Positions 47,763 to 57,208 are shown, numbered from the stretch's first letter. The stretch: 64,000 nucleotides of DNA from Sphingobium xanthum (GCF_019737615.1 NZ_JAHKKS010000001.1:496001-560000); one strand, 5' to 3'. Notes: generated by a model from the sequence alone, not told the origin. Translations and numbers: made by a program.

Positions 47763-49001
47763 TCAGCGGCCGCAATTTCCGCAGAGAAGGCCGCGCCCAA
47801 ACTGGTTGTCAGGCCCTTTTCTGCCCAGATCGCGCGCCTCGGCATCGAGCGTCGCGCGCACCGGCCTTCCGGCATCGATAGCGGCAGCGGCGCGGGCGGC
47901 GGCCATCGGAACGGCGAACGACGTGCCGCGCACCGATCGCGCTGCGCCCTTGGCATTCAGCGCTCTGATGTCCGCGCCCGGCGCGGCATAGTCGAGATGC
48001 AGCGCGCGCCCGGCCTCGATCAGCGCGCGATTGCGGCCATCGACACCGGTGATGGCAAGCACGGCCGGATAGGAGGCGGGATAAGCGGGTGGGGCAGAGG
48101 GGCCGTCATTGCCGACGGCTGCGAGAATGACGGTGCCGCGCCCCGAGAGCGTTGCAAGCGCGCGCTCAAGCAGAGGATTGCGCGGCCCGACCAGGCTCAT
48201 CGAGACGACGCGCACCTTCTTGCCTGCCAGCCAGTTGAGCGCACGGGCAATGGCGAGGGCGCCGCCGCCCGCAGGATCGCGACCATAGACATCAGCCGCA
48301 TAGAGGGAGCGGACCCCGGCGTCCCGCAGCAGCCCGGCGACGGCGGTGCCGTGATCGCTCGGGGAGGGCGCGCCGGTCGCGAAGCCCGTTTGCTCGATCA
48401 CCGAGACGGCGGGACCAACGCCGCCGTCTATGATGCCGACGGCAGTGCCGATGGGGCGACCGATCACCTTCGCGCCACCGGATGAGGCACGCGCTGCCGA
48501 TGCGCCTTCGAAATGCAGCACATCGGCGCTCAGCGTCTTGCCGGGCAAGGCGCCGCGCAATTGCTGGAGCGCGCGAGAGAGAGGCATGCCGGACGGCGCT
48601 GTCAGTTCCACCGCGCCGATGCCCAATTCGTCCAGCCCATCGACCGTCCGTGCCGTGAAGCCGAGCTTGCGCGCGGCATCGAGCGAAGCGGCATCCGTAT
48701 CGAGCAGCAGCACGATGCCACGTCGCGCCGGTTCGCCCTGATCATCCAGCTCGATCCGCTCGGGATTGGCGCGCACGAGCCGCTGGATGCGCTGCACCCG
48801 ATCGCGCGCGAGCTGCGCGACCGATCGGACTGGAGCTGTCAGATCGAGGTCGCGCGTGCGCGCCAAAGTCCGGTCGACGGTGCCGCCGATCGTCTCCACC
48901 ACGCCGCCGCCGACGACCGGGCCGGTCTGCGGAAGTCCGATCTGCGCGAGCGCGCTGGTGCCGAGGCCGATCAGAAACAGGGGAGCCAGATAGCGGCGCA
49001 T
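47763..49001 (-). CDS. Secreted subtilisin-like serine protease (S8)
   Basis: This 412-residue exported protease has a signal peptide (MRRYLAPLFLIGLGTSALAQ) and a propeptide-like region (to about 175). The subtilase domain has catalytic Asp in AVGIIDGGVGP, His in SDHGTAVAGLLRD, oxyanion Asn in ILAAVGNDGPSAPP and Ser in VRGTSFAVPMAAARAA. All four key residues are present, so it should be active. It is divergent from an ECF sigma/anti-sigma pair across 116 bases, suggesting envelope-stress control. The ATG at 49,001 gives a clean signal peptide; an upstream start at 49,031 adds charged residues. Confidence 0.9.
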   Translation of the reverse strand: MRRYLAPLFLIGLGTSALAQIGLPQTGPVVGGGVVETIGGTVDRTLARTRDLDLTAPVRSVAQLARDRVQRIQRLVRANPERIELDDQGEPARRGIVLLLDTDAASLDAARKLGFTARTVDGLDELGIGAVELTAPSGMPLSRALQQLRGALPGKTLSADVLHFEGASAARASSGGAKVIGRPIGTAVGIIDGGVGPAVSVIEQTGFATGAPSPSDHGTAVAGLLRDAGVRSLYAADVYGRDPAGGGALAIARALNWLAGKKVRVVSMSLVGPRNPLLERALATLSGRGTVILAAVGNDGPSAPPAYPASYPAVLAITGVDGRNRALIEAGRALHLDYAAPGADIRALNAKGAARSVRGTSFAVPMAAARAAAAIDAGRPVRATLDAEARDLGRKGPDNQFGRGLLCGNCGR

Positions 49002-49117
49002 CGTGCGAATGCCTTTTTGCAACTTCGACAACTATGTATGGATGAAACGCGCGAGGCCACTCGTTTCATCCACGAGAAAGGGCAAAGGCTCTGAGTTCGG
49101 CATTTGAGGACGGCATC

Positions 49118-49579
49118 GTGGCTCTGCTGCCCCGGCTGCGCCGGTTTGCGGCGGGGCTGGCGCGTGACGTCGCCGCCGGTGACGACCTTTGCCAGATGAC
49201 CATCGAGCGCGCGCTCAAGTCCCGCGACCAGTGGGCGGAAGGCACGCGGCTCGACAGCTGGATGTACAGGATCATGCGCAATATCTGGATCGACGAGACG
49301 CGCGCCGGCAGCCGCCGGGCCAGGACCTTCGCCCATGAGGAGGAAGGTCTGGACGTCGGCATGGCCGGCGAGCAGGAGGCACGTGTCGAGCTCTCCATGG
49401 TCGACCGCGCGCTTTCCACCCTGCCGGACGAGCAGCGCGAGGCAATCCTGCTCGTCATGGTCGAGGGCTATGGCTATCGCGAGGCGGCGGATATCGTCGG
49501 CTGCCCGATCGGCACGCTCACCTCGCGGCTGATCCGCGGGCGGGACGCGCTGCAGCAGATATTGGGAGAAGCGGCATGA
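49118..49579 (+). CDS. ECF RNA polymerase sigma factor
   Basis: The 153-residue ECF factor has region 2 (LLPRLRRFAAGLARDVAAGD, DLCQMTIERALKSRDQW and DSWMYRIMRNIWIDETR) and region 4 (ALSTLPDEQREAILLVMVEG followed by YGYREAADIVGCPIGTLTSR). It starts at GTG 49,118; no ATG fits. The stop overlaps the anti-sigma start (ATGA), so the two are coupled. Probable targets include the divergent protease gene and the small secreted gene at 50,416. Confidence 0.9.
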   Translation: MALLPRLRRFAAGLARDVAAGDDLCQMTIERALKSRDQWAEGTRLDSWMYRIMRNIWIDETRAGSRRARTFAHEEEGLDVGMAGEQEARVELSMVDRALSTLPDEQREAILLVMVEGYGYREAADIVGCPIGTLTSRLIRGRDALQQILGEAA

Positions 49580-50322
49580 CGATCGATCCCGAAAAGATCG
49601 CGGCTTATGCGGATGGGGAGCTGGGTCCGGAGGAGGCCGCGCAGGTCGAGGCAGCGATGGAAACCGATCCTTCGATCGTCGAGCAGATCGAGGCGCACCG
49701 GGCATTGCGCGATCAGCTGCGTGCCCATTTCGCGCCGATGCTGGATGCGCCGGTGCCGAAGCAGCTCACTGCGTTGCTCGGCACGCGCGATGATGAAAAC
49801 AAGGTCGTCGATCTCGCTGCCGTCCGGCGCGCGCGCGAAGCTGCGAAGCCGGCTATGGCGCCGCAGCGGCGCTGGATGACGGGTGGCGCGCTGGCGGTAT
49901 CGCTGGCGCTGGGCCTGGTGCTCGGCACGCAGATACCACGCGGCGAGAACGGCGGGACGATCGCCGAGGAAGACGGTCAGCTCATTGCGAGTGGCGCGCT
50001 CGATACGGCGCTGACCACTCAGCTCGCCTCCGATCAGCAAGGCAAGGATGTGCGCATCCTGCTCAGCTTCGAGGATCGCGCCGGGCGCTACTGCCGCAGC
50101 TTCGAGGAAACCGCGGCCGCCGGCATTGCGTGCCATAATGGTACAGGATGGGCGATCGAGCGCCTGCAATCCCGTCGCGGCGCAGGCACGGTCCAGGGAC
50201 AATATCGTCAAGCCGGTTCCGCCGGTCGTGATATCATGGAAGCCAGTCAAAACATGGCCTTGAATGGCGCTCTTGATGATGTGGATGAGCAAAAAGCTCG
50301 CGATTCAGGCTGGCGCCGCTGA
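49576..50322 (+). CDS. Anti-sigma factor
   Basis: This 248-residue protein begins MTIDPEKIAAYADGELGPEE with helices AQVEAAMETDPSIVEQIEAH, the usual cytoplasmic anti-sigma domain but without a zinc motif. It has one membrane span near residues 97-117 (RRWMTGGALAVSLALGLVLG). The periplasmic part contains RILLSFEDRAGRYCRSFEET. It overlaps the sigma gene by four bases. It should tether the ECF factor at the inner membrane until a periplasmic signal is sensed. Confidence 0.88.
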   Translation: MTIDPEKIAAYADGELGPEEAAQVEAAMETDPSIVEQIEAHRALRDQLRAHFAPMLDAPVPKQLTALLGTRDDENKVVDLAAVRRAREAAKPAMAPQRRWMTGGALAVSLALGLVLGTQIPRGENGGTIAEEDGQLIASGALDTALTTQLASDQQGKDVRILLSFEDRAGRYCRSFEETAAAGIACHNGTGWAIERLQSRRGAGTVQGQYRQAGSAGRDIMEASQNMALNGALDDVDEQKARDSGWRR

Positions 50323-50415
50323 GAAAAAATCGACTTTTTTGGGATGTAAACCGCGGCGCCGTTCGTTGTCAGACCGAGCGAGGATCATGTCACCTCGCCT
50401 GGAAGGAGACAACAA

Positions 50416-50766
50416 ATGTTCAAGGCAATCATCTTTTCCGCGCTGACCCTGAGCGCCGCCACCGGTGCCGTCAGCGCCATCAACAGCCGTATCGTGACTG
50501 ACGAGGAGCGCATGGCGCGCCAAGAAGAGCGGCAGATCATCGTCAGCCCGATCGGCGGTGTCGAGAACCGCTTCTGGTTCAATTATCGCGCCAATGTGAA
50601 CGAGGCGCGCAAGGAACTGGCCAGCGATCTGCGCGGCGCCAGCGATACCGAGGATGTCCGCGAGGTGTGGGATGAATTTCGCCACGAACTTTCGCATGAA
50701 CGCACCCACTATGTCCGTGAGATGGCCGAGCGCGGCTATCGTTATGGCACTGTGACGGTGGGATAA
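50416..50766 (+). CDS. Small secreted hypothetical protein
   Basis: The 116-residue protein has a signal peptide (MFKAIIFSALTLSAATGAVS) and a charged, mostly helical mature part (NYRANVNEARKELASDLRGA, then DVREVWDEFRHELSHERTHY). The ATG follows GGAAGGAGA. It lies downstream of the anti-sigma gene and may be in its regulon. I do not recognise the family. Confidence 0.7.
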   Translation: MFKAIIFSALTLSAATGAVSAINSRIVTDEERMARQEERQIIVSPIGGVENRFWFNYRANVNEARKELASDLRGASDTEDVREVWDEFRHELSHERTHYVREMAERGYRYGTVTVG

Positions 50767-50767
50767 G

Positions 50768-50819
50768 CGCGGTGCCGGGGCCTGCGGAGGCCCTCCCGCA
50801 TCCGCAGGCCCGAACCGCG
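50768..50819. terminator. Long hairpin between convergent genes
   Basis: An 11-base-pair perfect stem (gggcctgcgga / tccgcaggccc) is flanked by a second complementary pair (cgcggt / accgcg). It sits just after the small secreted gene and just before the end of the convergent transporter gene, without a T tract on either side. Confidence 0.5.
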
Positions 50820-50821
50820 AT

Positions 50822-52078
50822 CTAGTGAATGAGCGGCGCCGGCTCCAGCTTGCTGGCATTCACCGTACTGCGTGGCAGGCTCATGAACCGGCCGAACGCG
50901 ACCAGCGCGAACATCACGGCGACGATGAAGCCGGCTCCGGCAAACTGGAACGGCGCGACGGGCGACGTGAAATAGGACATGGCCGGCGTGATCAGCAGCG
51001 GCGCGACGATGCCGCCAATGCCTTGCGCCATGGCCGCCATGCCCTGCACTTCGCCCTGACGATCCGCGCTTGCCCGGCTGGATACGATCGCCATCAGCGC
51101 CGGGCCGACCAGCGATTGCGGAATGAAACCGATCAGGAAGACGAACGCGACCCAGCTCTGCGTGGCAAAGGCATAGCCAAGATGCGTCAGGATGCCGCCC
51201 GCCATTCCGATGATCACTGCCTTGCGCTCGCCATAGCGGCGCACGAAGCGGCCAGTGACGAAGGCCTGGCTGATCGCCGTCACGAAGCCGACGATAGCGA
51301 GGGACAGCCCGATCATGCCGTTCGACCAGTTGAACCGCGCAATGCCGTAATAAGCCCAGGTCAGCGGATAGACCGCGCCCGCGATGTTCCAGAGCATGAT
51401 GACGAGGATGGCCGGCCCCATGCCCGGCATGGAACGCATCGATTGCCAGGCGCCGAGCGGATTGGCCCGCCGCCAGTTGAATGCGCGGCGATCCTCCGGG
51501 CGGAGTGTGTCCGGGAACTTGAAATAGCCGAAGGCGAAGCTGATGAAGGTGAGGATGGCCGCCGCGATGAACGGCATGCGCTGACCGAATTCGCCGAGCA
51601 GGCCGCCGAGCGCCGGGCCGACGATGAAGCCGAGTCCGAAGGCCGCGCCGATCAGGCCGAAATTATGCGCGCGGTCCTCCTTGGCGGTGAGGTCGGCGAT
51701 GGCCGCCTGGCAGGTGCCGATCGTGCCGCCGAAGATGCCCGCGAGCATCTGCCCCACAAAGAGCAGGGCAATACTGTCCGCCATGGCCATCAGCACATAG
51801 TTGCCGGCAAGACCCGCGAGCGCGACGAGCAGGATCGGCCGCCGTCCGTATCGGTCGGAAAGATTGCCGAGCAGCGGCCCCATGAAGAATTGCAGGCTGG
51901 CGAGCGTCACCGTCATCGCGCCCGTGATTGCGATGGCCTGGCTGACATCGACCTTGCCGATGTCCATGATCAGGCGCGGTAGCACCGGATTGGCGAGGCC
52001 GAAGCTCATCGCATCGATGAAGATCGTGACGAGCACGAAATAGAGCGCACTTCGCTTGCCCCCGGCGATCCTCATCAT
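50822..52078 (-). CDS. TetA-type major facilitator efflux transporter
   Basis: This 418-residue MFS protein has twelve predicted spans and the TCR/Tet family signatures MSFGLANPVLPRLIMDIG, the motif A loop GNLSDRYGRRPILLVALAG, and AHNFGLIGAAFGLGFIVGPA (motif C). It should export a drug or metabolite by proton antiport. Its true substrate is not evident and tetracycline resistance should not be assumed. It is monocistronic; the start ATG-ATG follows GAAGGAAC. A tRNA gene lies upstream on the same strand. Confidence 0.92.
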   Translation of the reverse strand: MMRIAGGKRSALYFVLVTIFIDAMSFGLANPVLPRLIMDIGKVDVSQAIAITGAMTVTLASLQFFMGPLLGNLSDRYGRRPILLVALAGLAGNYVLMAMADSIALLFVGQMLAGIFGGTIGTCQAAIADLTAKEDRAHNFGLIGAAFGLGFIVGPALGGLLGEFGQRMPFIAAAILTFISFAFGYFKFPDTLRPEDRRAFNWRRANPLGAWQSMRSMPGMGPAILVIMLWNIAGAVYPLTWAYYGIARFNWSNGMIGLSLAIVGFVTAISQAFVTGRFVRRYGERKAVIIGMAGGILTHLGYAFATQSWVAFVFLIGFIPQSLVGPALMAIVSSRASADRQGEVQGMAAMAQGIGGIVAPLLITPAMSYFTSPVAPFQFAGAGFIVAVMFALVAFGRFMSLPRSTVNASKLEPAPLIH

Positions 52079-52213
52079 CGTTCCTTCGATCTCTCAGCCT
52101 GGGGTCCCGTCCGGCTTTGGCGTCCGCATTGGACAAAGTCAACGATAGCAGGATCGCTCCTCGACGCGGATCCGGCGAGTCCTCCTGGATTGTCGGTGAT
52201 GGTGGCGCGGGGA

Positions 52214-52287
52214 TGGAGCGGGTGAAGGGAATCGAACCCTCGTCGTAAGCTTGGGAAGCTTCTGCTCTACCATTGAGCTACACCCGC
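52214..52287 (-). tRNA. tRNA-Gly (CCC anticodon)
   Basis: On the minus strand the cloverleaf starts GCGGGTGTAGCTCAATGGTA, has a D-arm with GGTAGAGC and an anticodon loop TTCCCAA (anticodon CCC). It has a T-arm GGGTTCGATTCCC, and ends CACCCGCTCCA, with CCA encoded. The 7-base acceptor stem GCGGGTG/CACCCGC pairs perfectly. Length is 74 bases. Confidence 0.95.
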
Positions 52288-52492
52288 GCATGTCCGCGTT
52301 TCCGGCGCTTGCCACAGGCGCGCGCGCCCGGTCAAACTATTTGCTTGTCCTGTGATTGCGTTGCTTGCCCGGTCGCGCCGAAAGTTTCATGGTCGTCTGA
52401 CGGATTGCGCGACATAAGCGCGGACGTGACAGGCAAGTCTGGCGGCGTGTGGGAGGTGCCGCATCGCACGACAGATGTACGAGGGGCACGAT

Positions 52493-53368
52493 ATGCAGGC
52501 ACGGACTCGCAAGCTTCTGAAATCATTGGGCTGCGAGCTGTCATATGGACTGATCGAGCGCACGCAGAGGCATTTCGTTGCCGCATATAACGCGCCCGGC
52601 GACGAGCCCGAGATCGTGCGCGATCTGGCTTATGGTCCCCATCCGCGTCATTGCCTCGATATCTTCCGCCGGCCCGATGCCGAGAACGAGCCGGTGCTCG
52701 TCTTCGTCCATGGCGGCGGTTATGTGATGGGCGACAAGAGCCTGCCCAAGCTTCCTTTCTACGAGAATGTCGGACTGTTCGCGGCCAATCAGGGCTGGAT
52801 CGGCGTGACGATCAACTATCGCCTCGCGCCCGATCATATGTGGCCCGCCGGCGGCGAGGATGTCGGGGCGGCGATTGCGTGGCTGCGCGAGAATATCGCG
52901 GACTATGGCGGCGATCCCGGGCGGATCATCGTCATGGGCCAATCGGCCGGCGCGGCGCATATCGCAACCTATCTGGCCTTGCCGCAGCTTCACCCGGCTA
53001 ACGGCGTCGGCGTGGCCGGCGCGATCCTGGTCTCGGGCACCTACGAGCTCTCGACCGCGTCACCGAATGCCTATCATCTGGCTTATTACGGCACGGATAC
53101 GACGCGCTATCCGGATTGCTCGACGATCCAGGGTCTGGTCGTCACCAATGTGCCGCTCTGCTTCGCCGTTTCCGAACTCGATGGCATCGATTTCCGGCGA
53201 CAGGCCGCGCTGCTTGTCGGTGCGTTCGGCAAGGCGCGCGGCGATATTCCGCGCATCCACTGGCTGCCGGGCCATAATCATGTGTCGCCAGTGATGGCGA
53301 TCGGTACGGCGGACGATACGCTCGGCCCGCTGGTCAGCGACTTCGTGATGGCCGTCACGCACGACTGA
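52493..53368 (+). CDS. Alpha/beta hydrolase (esterase or formamidase-like)
   Basis: This 291-residue hydrolase has the oxyanion-hole motif VHGGGYVMG, the nucleophile elbow MGQSAGAAH (Ser), an acid near AVSELDGIDFRR and the catalytic histidine in LPGHNHVSPV. The HGGG pattern places it near carboxylesterase, HSL and kynurenine-formamidase-like enzymes. The ATG at 52,493 follows GAGGGG; an ATG 18 bases upstream is less well placed. The MFS gene downstream may act with it on an ester or amide substrate, but that is inference. Confidence 0.88.
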   Translation: MQARTRKLLKSLGCELSYGLIERTQRHFVAAYNAPGDEPEIVRDLAYGPHPRHCLDIFRRPDAENEPVLVFVHGGGYVMGDKSLPKLPFYENVGLFAANQGWIGVTINYRLAPDHMWPAGGEDVGAAIAWLRENIADYGGDPGRIIVMGQSAGAAHIATYLALPQLHPANGVGVAGAILVSGTYELSTASPNAYHLAYYGTDTTRYPDCSTIQGLVVTNVPLCFAVSELDGIDFRRQAALLVGAFGKARGDIPRIHWLPGHNHVSPVMAIGTADDTLGPLVSDFVMAVTHD

Positions 53369-53562
53369 CGGCCTCGCGCTGCCTCTCATGGCGTGTTCCA
53401 TGGTCCCCGCGCATCCGAAAGGCAGCGCCAGCGGTCGTCGAAACCCGCAACAACTTCTCGTGCCGGTTTGAGCAAGCGGGCGGCGGGCGGCCGGGCGCAG
53501 GGTCGCCGCGCTTTCCGGCTGAAGAAAAGCCTGCCGGAAAGAGACTGGGAGGGTCGCACGTC

Positions 53563-54864
53563 ATGACGCAGTGGTACAGGGAAGCGGACAAGAAGACGCG
53601 GCGCGTCTTCTGGACATGCTTTGCCGGCTGGACGATGGATTCGGTCGATTCCGTGGTCTACTCCTTCCTGATCCCGCTGCTGATGGTCGGCCTCGGCCTC
53701 ACGCTGACGCAAGCCACCAGCATCGCCAGCGCCAACTTCTTCGCCGCGGCGATCGGCGGCTGGCTCGGTGGCTGGCTGTGTGACCGCTATGGCCGCGCGC
53801 GTATCCTGCAGATCACCATCGCCTGGTTCTCGTTCTTCGCCTTCGCGTCCGGTTTCGCGCAGAATTATGAGCAGCTCCTCATCCTGCGCGTGCTGCAGGG
53901 CATCGGCTTCGGCGCGGAATGGGCCGTGGGTGCCGTCCTGCTCGGCGAGATGATCAACCCGAAGCATCGCGGCAAGGCGCTCGGCACCGTGCAGAGCGGC
54001 GCGGCAGTGGGCGCGGGCATCGCGGCGCTGCTAGCCGGGCCGTTCGCGGCCATGTTCGATCCCGAGCTCGGCTGGCGGATCGTCTTCTGGGTAGGCATCG
54101 CGCCGGCCGTCCTGATCTTCTTCGTGCGTCGGGATTCGGACGACAGCGAGGTCTTCAAGGCGGCCGCGAAGCGTAACCGCGAGCTTGGCCGACACACGCG
54201 CCTCTCGGACATCTTCAAGCCCAATATCCTGCGCACCACCATCTTCGCAGCCCTGCTGGCGCTGGGCGTTCAGGGGGCGGGCTTTTCCATCGCCAATTTC
54301 CTGACCTCGTTCCTGACGACCGAGCGTGGCCTGTCGATGGCGACGGCAGGCTTCTGCGTTCTGTTCAACAGCGCCGGCGGCTTCTTCGGTTTTCTCACAA
54401 ATGCCTATGTCAGCGACCGGATCGGCCGCCGCATGGTGTTCCGCCTGTTCGGGGTCGGCTTCATCCTGACCTGTTCCTTCTATCTGTTCGCGCCGCTCGG
54501 CTCGAGCGTACCGGCGCTGATGGCGGCGGGTTTCGTCTATGGCTTCTTCCAGTTCGGCTCCTATGCCTCCTTCGGGCCTTACTTCACCGAACTTTTCCCG
54601 ACGGAGATGCGCGGCACGGGCCAGGCCTTCGCCTATAATTTCGGCCGGGCGGGGAGCGCGGTCTTCTTCACCGCCGTCGCGATGGTTGCGGCGACCGGCG
54701 TCGCGCTGAGCGCGTCCATGGCGATGTTCGCGATCGGGGCGACCTGCTGCTCGATCCTCGCGACCTTCCTGCTGCCCGAGACGGCCGGCCGCGCGCTGGT
54801 CGGCGTGGACGATCTGGAGGGCGCGGAAGCCCCCGGCGTCAAGCCGGCCATCGCCGAGAGCTGA
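53563..54864 (+). CDS. MFS transporter, aromatic-acid/sialate symporter type
   Basis: This 433-residue transporter has twelve spans and the AAHS/SHS-type signatures WTMDSVDSVVYSFLIPLLMV (the early DxxD span), GGWLCDRYGRARIL (motif A), ILRVLQGIGFGAEWAVGAVL and GEMINPKHRGKALG, with a second motif A AYVSDRIGRRMVFRL. It probably imports an organic acid with protons. It follows the esterase gene in the same direction, 194 bases apart. The ATG follows GGGAGGG. Confidence 0.9.
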   Translation: MTQWYREADKKTRRVFWTCFAGWTMDSVDSVVYSFLIPLLMVGLGLTLTQATSIASANFFAAAIGGWLGGWLCDRYGRARILQITIAWFSFFAFASGFAQNYEQLLILRVLQGIGFGAEWAVGAVLLGEMINPKHRGKALGTVQSGAAVGAGIAALLAGPFAAMFDPELGWRIVFWVGIAPAVLIFFVRRDSDDSEVFKAAAKRNRELGRHTRLSDIFKPNILRTTIFAALLALGVQGAGFSIANFLTSFLTTERGLSMATAGFCVLFNSAGGFFGFLTNAYVSDRIGRRMVFRLFGVGFILTCSFYLFAPLGSSVPALMAAGFVYGFFQFGSYASFGPYFTELFPTEMRGTGQAFAYNFGRAGSAVFFTAVAMVAATGVALSASMAMFAIGATCCSILATFLLPETAGRALVGVDDLEGAEAPGVKPAIAES

Positions 54865-54894
54865 CTCCGGATCACTCGGGCTTCACGGATCCCG

Positions 54895-55386
54895 TCAGCG
54901 GATCGCCAGCAGCTCAATCTTGAAGAACATCGTCGCATTGCCCGGGATCTCGTCCTTGCCGCGCGGGCCATAGCCGAGGTCGGCCGGGACGGCGATCTCG
55001 ATCGTGTCGCCCACGCCCATCTGCGGCACGGCCATCTGCCAGGCCTTGATCAGCCGGCCGAGCGGAAAAGTCGCCGGCTCGCCGCGCGCATAGCTGCTGT
55101 CGAACACTGTGCCGTCGACCAGCCTGCCTTCATAATGAAGCGTGACGACGTCGCTCACGGTCGGATGCCGGCCGGAGCCGTCGCCGCTGATCGGCCGCCA
55201 GCGCAGCCCGCCGGGCAGCACGCGCCAGCCGTCCTGCCAGCGCAGCTTGGCGAGCGCGAGCATCTGCTGGTTCTGCCATTGCGGGTCCTGCGACAGGTCC
55301 GGACCGCCGGTCTCGTTCTGCGCGATCGCCGTGAAGGACAGGGCGACCGCCGAGACGACGGCAAGGCCTAGCCAGACTTTGGACAC
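54895..55386 (-). CDS. FKBP-type peptidyl-prolyl isomerase, exported
   Basis: This 163-residue protein has a signal peptide (MSKVWLGLAVVSAVALSFTA) and an FKBP domain with VVTLHYEGRLVDGTVFDSSY, FPLGRLIKAWQMAVPQMGVG and VPADLGYGPRGKDEIPGNAT followed by MFFKIELL. It should fold proline-containing periplasmic proteins. It starts at a GTG preceded by GAGGAGC. The residues lining the FK506 pocket (Y, F, D, W) are mostly kept. Confidence 0.9.
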   Translation of the reverse strand: MSKVWLGLAVVSAVALSFTAIAQNETGGPDLSQDPQWQNQQMLALAKLRWQDGWRVLPGGLRWRPISGDGSGRHPTVSDVVTLHYEGRLVDGTVFDSSYARGEPATFPLGRLIKAWQMAVPQMGVGDTIEIAVPADLGYGPRGKDEIPGNATMFFKIELLAIR

Positions 55387-55592
55387 GGGTCGTCGCTCCT
55401 CGGTTGCGTGATTGCCTCCCTCCTTGCCGCTAAAGGGCGCGCGGTCAATGCGTTGCCGCTCCTGGTCCGGCGCTCCCAGTATGGCGCGAGGTCAATCTGC
55501 TATGCCGACTTGGTCAAGCTCCCCGGGCTGGTTTGCCGATAGATCGGACGGCATAGTGCGACCAGTTTCGATCAACGTCCGGAGTCAGCCCG

Positions 55593-56525
55593 ATGTCCAC
55601 CGCCAACACCATGTACACCTCCGACGATCCGCGCTCGGCGCTCGCGAGCGGCAGCGCCGTGGCTGGCGGTACCGCCGCGCTCAAGGGCTTCGGCCGGTCG
55701 AGCTATGCGCTGTTCGGCGAGACCGCGCCGCAGATCGACGACGAGACCGGCAAGACCTGGCTGGCGCGCGGGCAGAACTTCATCATCGCCTACACGTTGG
55801 CCAAGCCCGGCGCGACTTTCGAGCGCAAGGGGCAGGTGGACGAATATATCCTGCTGGTCGAGGAGCAGGACGTGCCCGCCACACTCTCGGCCAATGGCCA
55901 GAATGAGAGCATCCCCGGCTACAGCTTCGTCATCATGCCGCCGGGCGACAGCAGCATCACCCTGCCCAGGGGCGGCGAGATCGTCCGCATGTTCTCGCGC
56001 GACAATGAGGATCTGGCGGCGCTCTGCTCCAACGCGGCAATGTATGCCGAGCAGCACCCGAATATTCCGCCGTTCGTGAAGTGGCCCGAGCCGCCGGCCG
56101 GCTACAAGATCCGCGTCTACAGCCTGGACGTGCCCGAGGTGAAAGGCCGGTTCGGCCGCATGTGGCGCTGCACGACCTTCATGGTCAATGTCTTCTATCC
56201 CGTCGGTCCGCGCGATCCCGAGGCGCTCTCGCCGCATCATCATGATGATTTCGAGCAATGCTCGCTCGCGCTTGGCGGCTCCTATACGCACCATTTGCGC
56301 TGGCCCTGGACGTCCAAGCAGTCCGAATGGATCGACGACGAGCATGTCGTGTGCCCGGCGCCCTCGGTCGGCGTCATTCCCGCTCGGTCGATCCACACAT
56401 CGGCCTGCACCGCGCCAGAGGATAATCGCCTGGTCGATATCTTCGCGCCGCCGCGCCACGACTTCTCGAAGATGGACGGCTGGGTGCTCAATGCCGACGA
56501 ATATCCGGTGCCGCCGGAGGCTTAG
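55593..56525 (+). CDS. Cupin-fold protein
   Basis: The 310-residue protein has a first beta-rich half (TWLARGQNFIIAYTLAKPGA, then GYSFVIMPPGDSSITLPRGG) and a second with histidine-rich PEALSPHHHDDFEQCSLALG and GSYTHHLRWPWTS, the metal-binding pattern of a cupin. It may be a bicupin isomerase or dioxygenase. There is no signal peptide. Its last four bases overlap the end of the convergent WYL gene. The closest functional clue is its position near a catabolic cluster. Function unknown. Confidence 0.72.
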   Translation: MSTANTMYTSDDPRSALASGSAVAGGTAALKGFGRSSYALFGETAPQIDDETGKTWLARGQNFIIAYTLAKPGATFERKGQVDEYILLVEEQDVPATLSANGQNESIPGYSFVIMPPGDSSITLPRGGEIVRMFSRDNEDLAALCSNAAMYAEQHPNIPPFVKWPEPPAGYKIRVYSLDVPEVKGRFGRMWRCTTFMVNVFYPVGPRDPEALSPHHHDDFEQCSLALGGSYTHHLRWPWTSKQSEWIDDEHVVCPAPSVGVIPARSIHTSACTAPEDNRLVDIFAPPRHDFSKMDGWVLNADEYPVPPEA

Positions 56526-57208
56526 TCGCAGATCTCCAGCGACTTGAGATACTGCGCCCGCAGCAGAGCCGGTCGCTGCGGGATCGGCGCGTCCAGAAAC
56601 TCGGCCTGCAGGATACGGTCGAGCCGGAAAGTGCGATAGCCCGTGCGCAGCTCGCACCAGCCGACCAGCAGTCGCGTGGCATCGCGATAGCCGATCAGCA
56701 GCGGCCAGATCGTCCTCTGCGTCTCGCGCTCGGTCTCGTCGCGATAGGCGATGGCGAGCTTGCGCCCGGTGCGGATCCAGACGCGCAGTTGTGCGACGTC
56801 CAGCCCGTCCGGCACCTTGTTCCAGGCCCGGCCCGCACGCGCCGGACTGTCCATCAGGAGAGGCCGCAGGTCCTCGGGCAATACCGCCGCGACCTTGGCG
56901 AGCACATCCTTCGCGGCGCGGCCCAGCGCCGGATCGCCATGTTCCGCCACCCAATGCGCGCCGAGCGCCACCGCGTCGATCTCGTCCGCAGTGAGCATCA
57001 GCGGCGGCAGATCGAAGCCGCCTTCCAGCACATAGCCGATACCCGCTTCGCCGCGGATCGGCACGCGCTGGCCCATCAAAGCGGCAATGTCGCGATAGAT
57101 GGATCGTTTGGAGGTCTCCAGTTCCTCGGCAATCGCGTCGGCCGTAACCGGTTGCCCGGTGCGGCGGAGGATCTGAACGATCTGGAACAGGCGGTCGGCT
57201 TTGCGCAT
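56522..57208 (-). CDS. WYL-domain (YafY-type) transcriptional regulator
   Basis: This 228-residue regulator has an N-terminal DeoR-like HTH (MRKADRLFQIVQILRRTGQP, then ADAIAEELETSKRSIYRDIA) and a WYL ligand-sensing domain from about residue 130 (RKLAIAYRDETERETQRTIW, with GYRDATRLLVGWCELRTGYR). It may bind nucleotide or DNA ligands. The ATG at 57,208 is chosen because the alternative ATG at 57,229 lies inside a palindrome that looks like its operator. It faces a GFA gene on the other side of that operator. Confidence 0.9.
   Translation of the reverse strand: MRKADRLFQIVQILRRTGQPVTADAIAEELETSKRSIYRDIAALMGQRVPIRGEAGIGYVLEGGFDLPPLMLTADEIDAVALGAHWVAEHGDPALGRAAKDVLAKVAAVLPEDLRPLLMDSPARAGRAWNKVPDGLDVAQLRVWIRTGRKLAIAYRDETERETQRTIWPLLIGYRDATRLLVGWCELRTGYRTFRLDRILQAEFLDAPIPQRPALLRAQYLKSLEICD

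Noticed and set aside
50822-52078. TetA-like transporter considered as a tetracycline resistance gene
   Set aside because: Family membership alone does not show the substrate, and there is no adjacent tetR-type gene or mobile context.
52214-52287. tRNA-Gly considered as an integration site of a genomic island
   Set aside because: No integrase gene or partial tRNA duplicate was seen on either side within the window.
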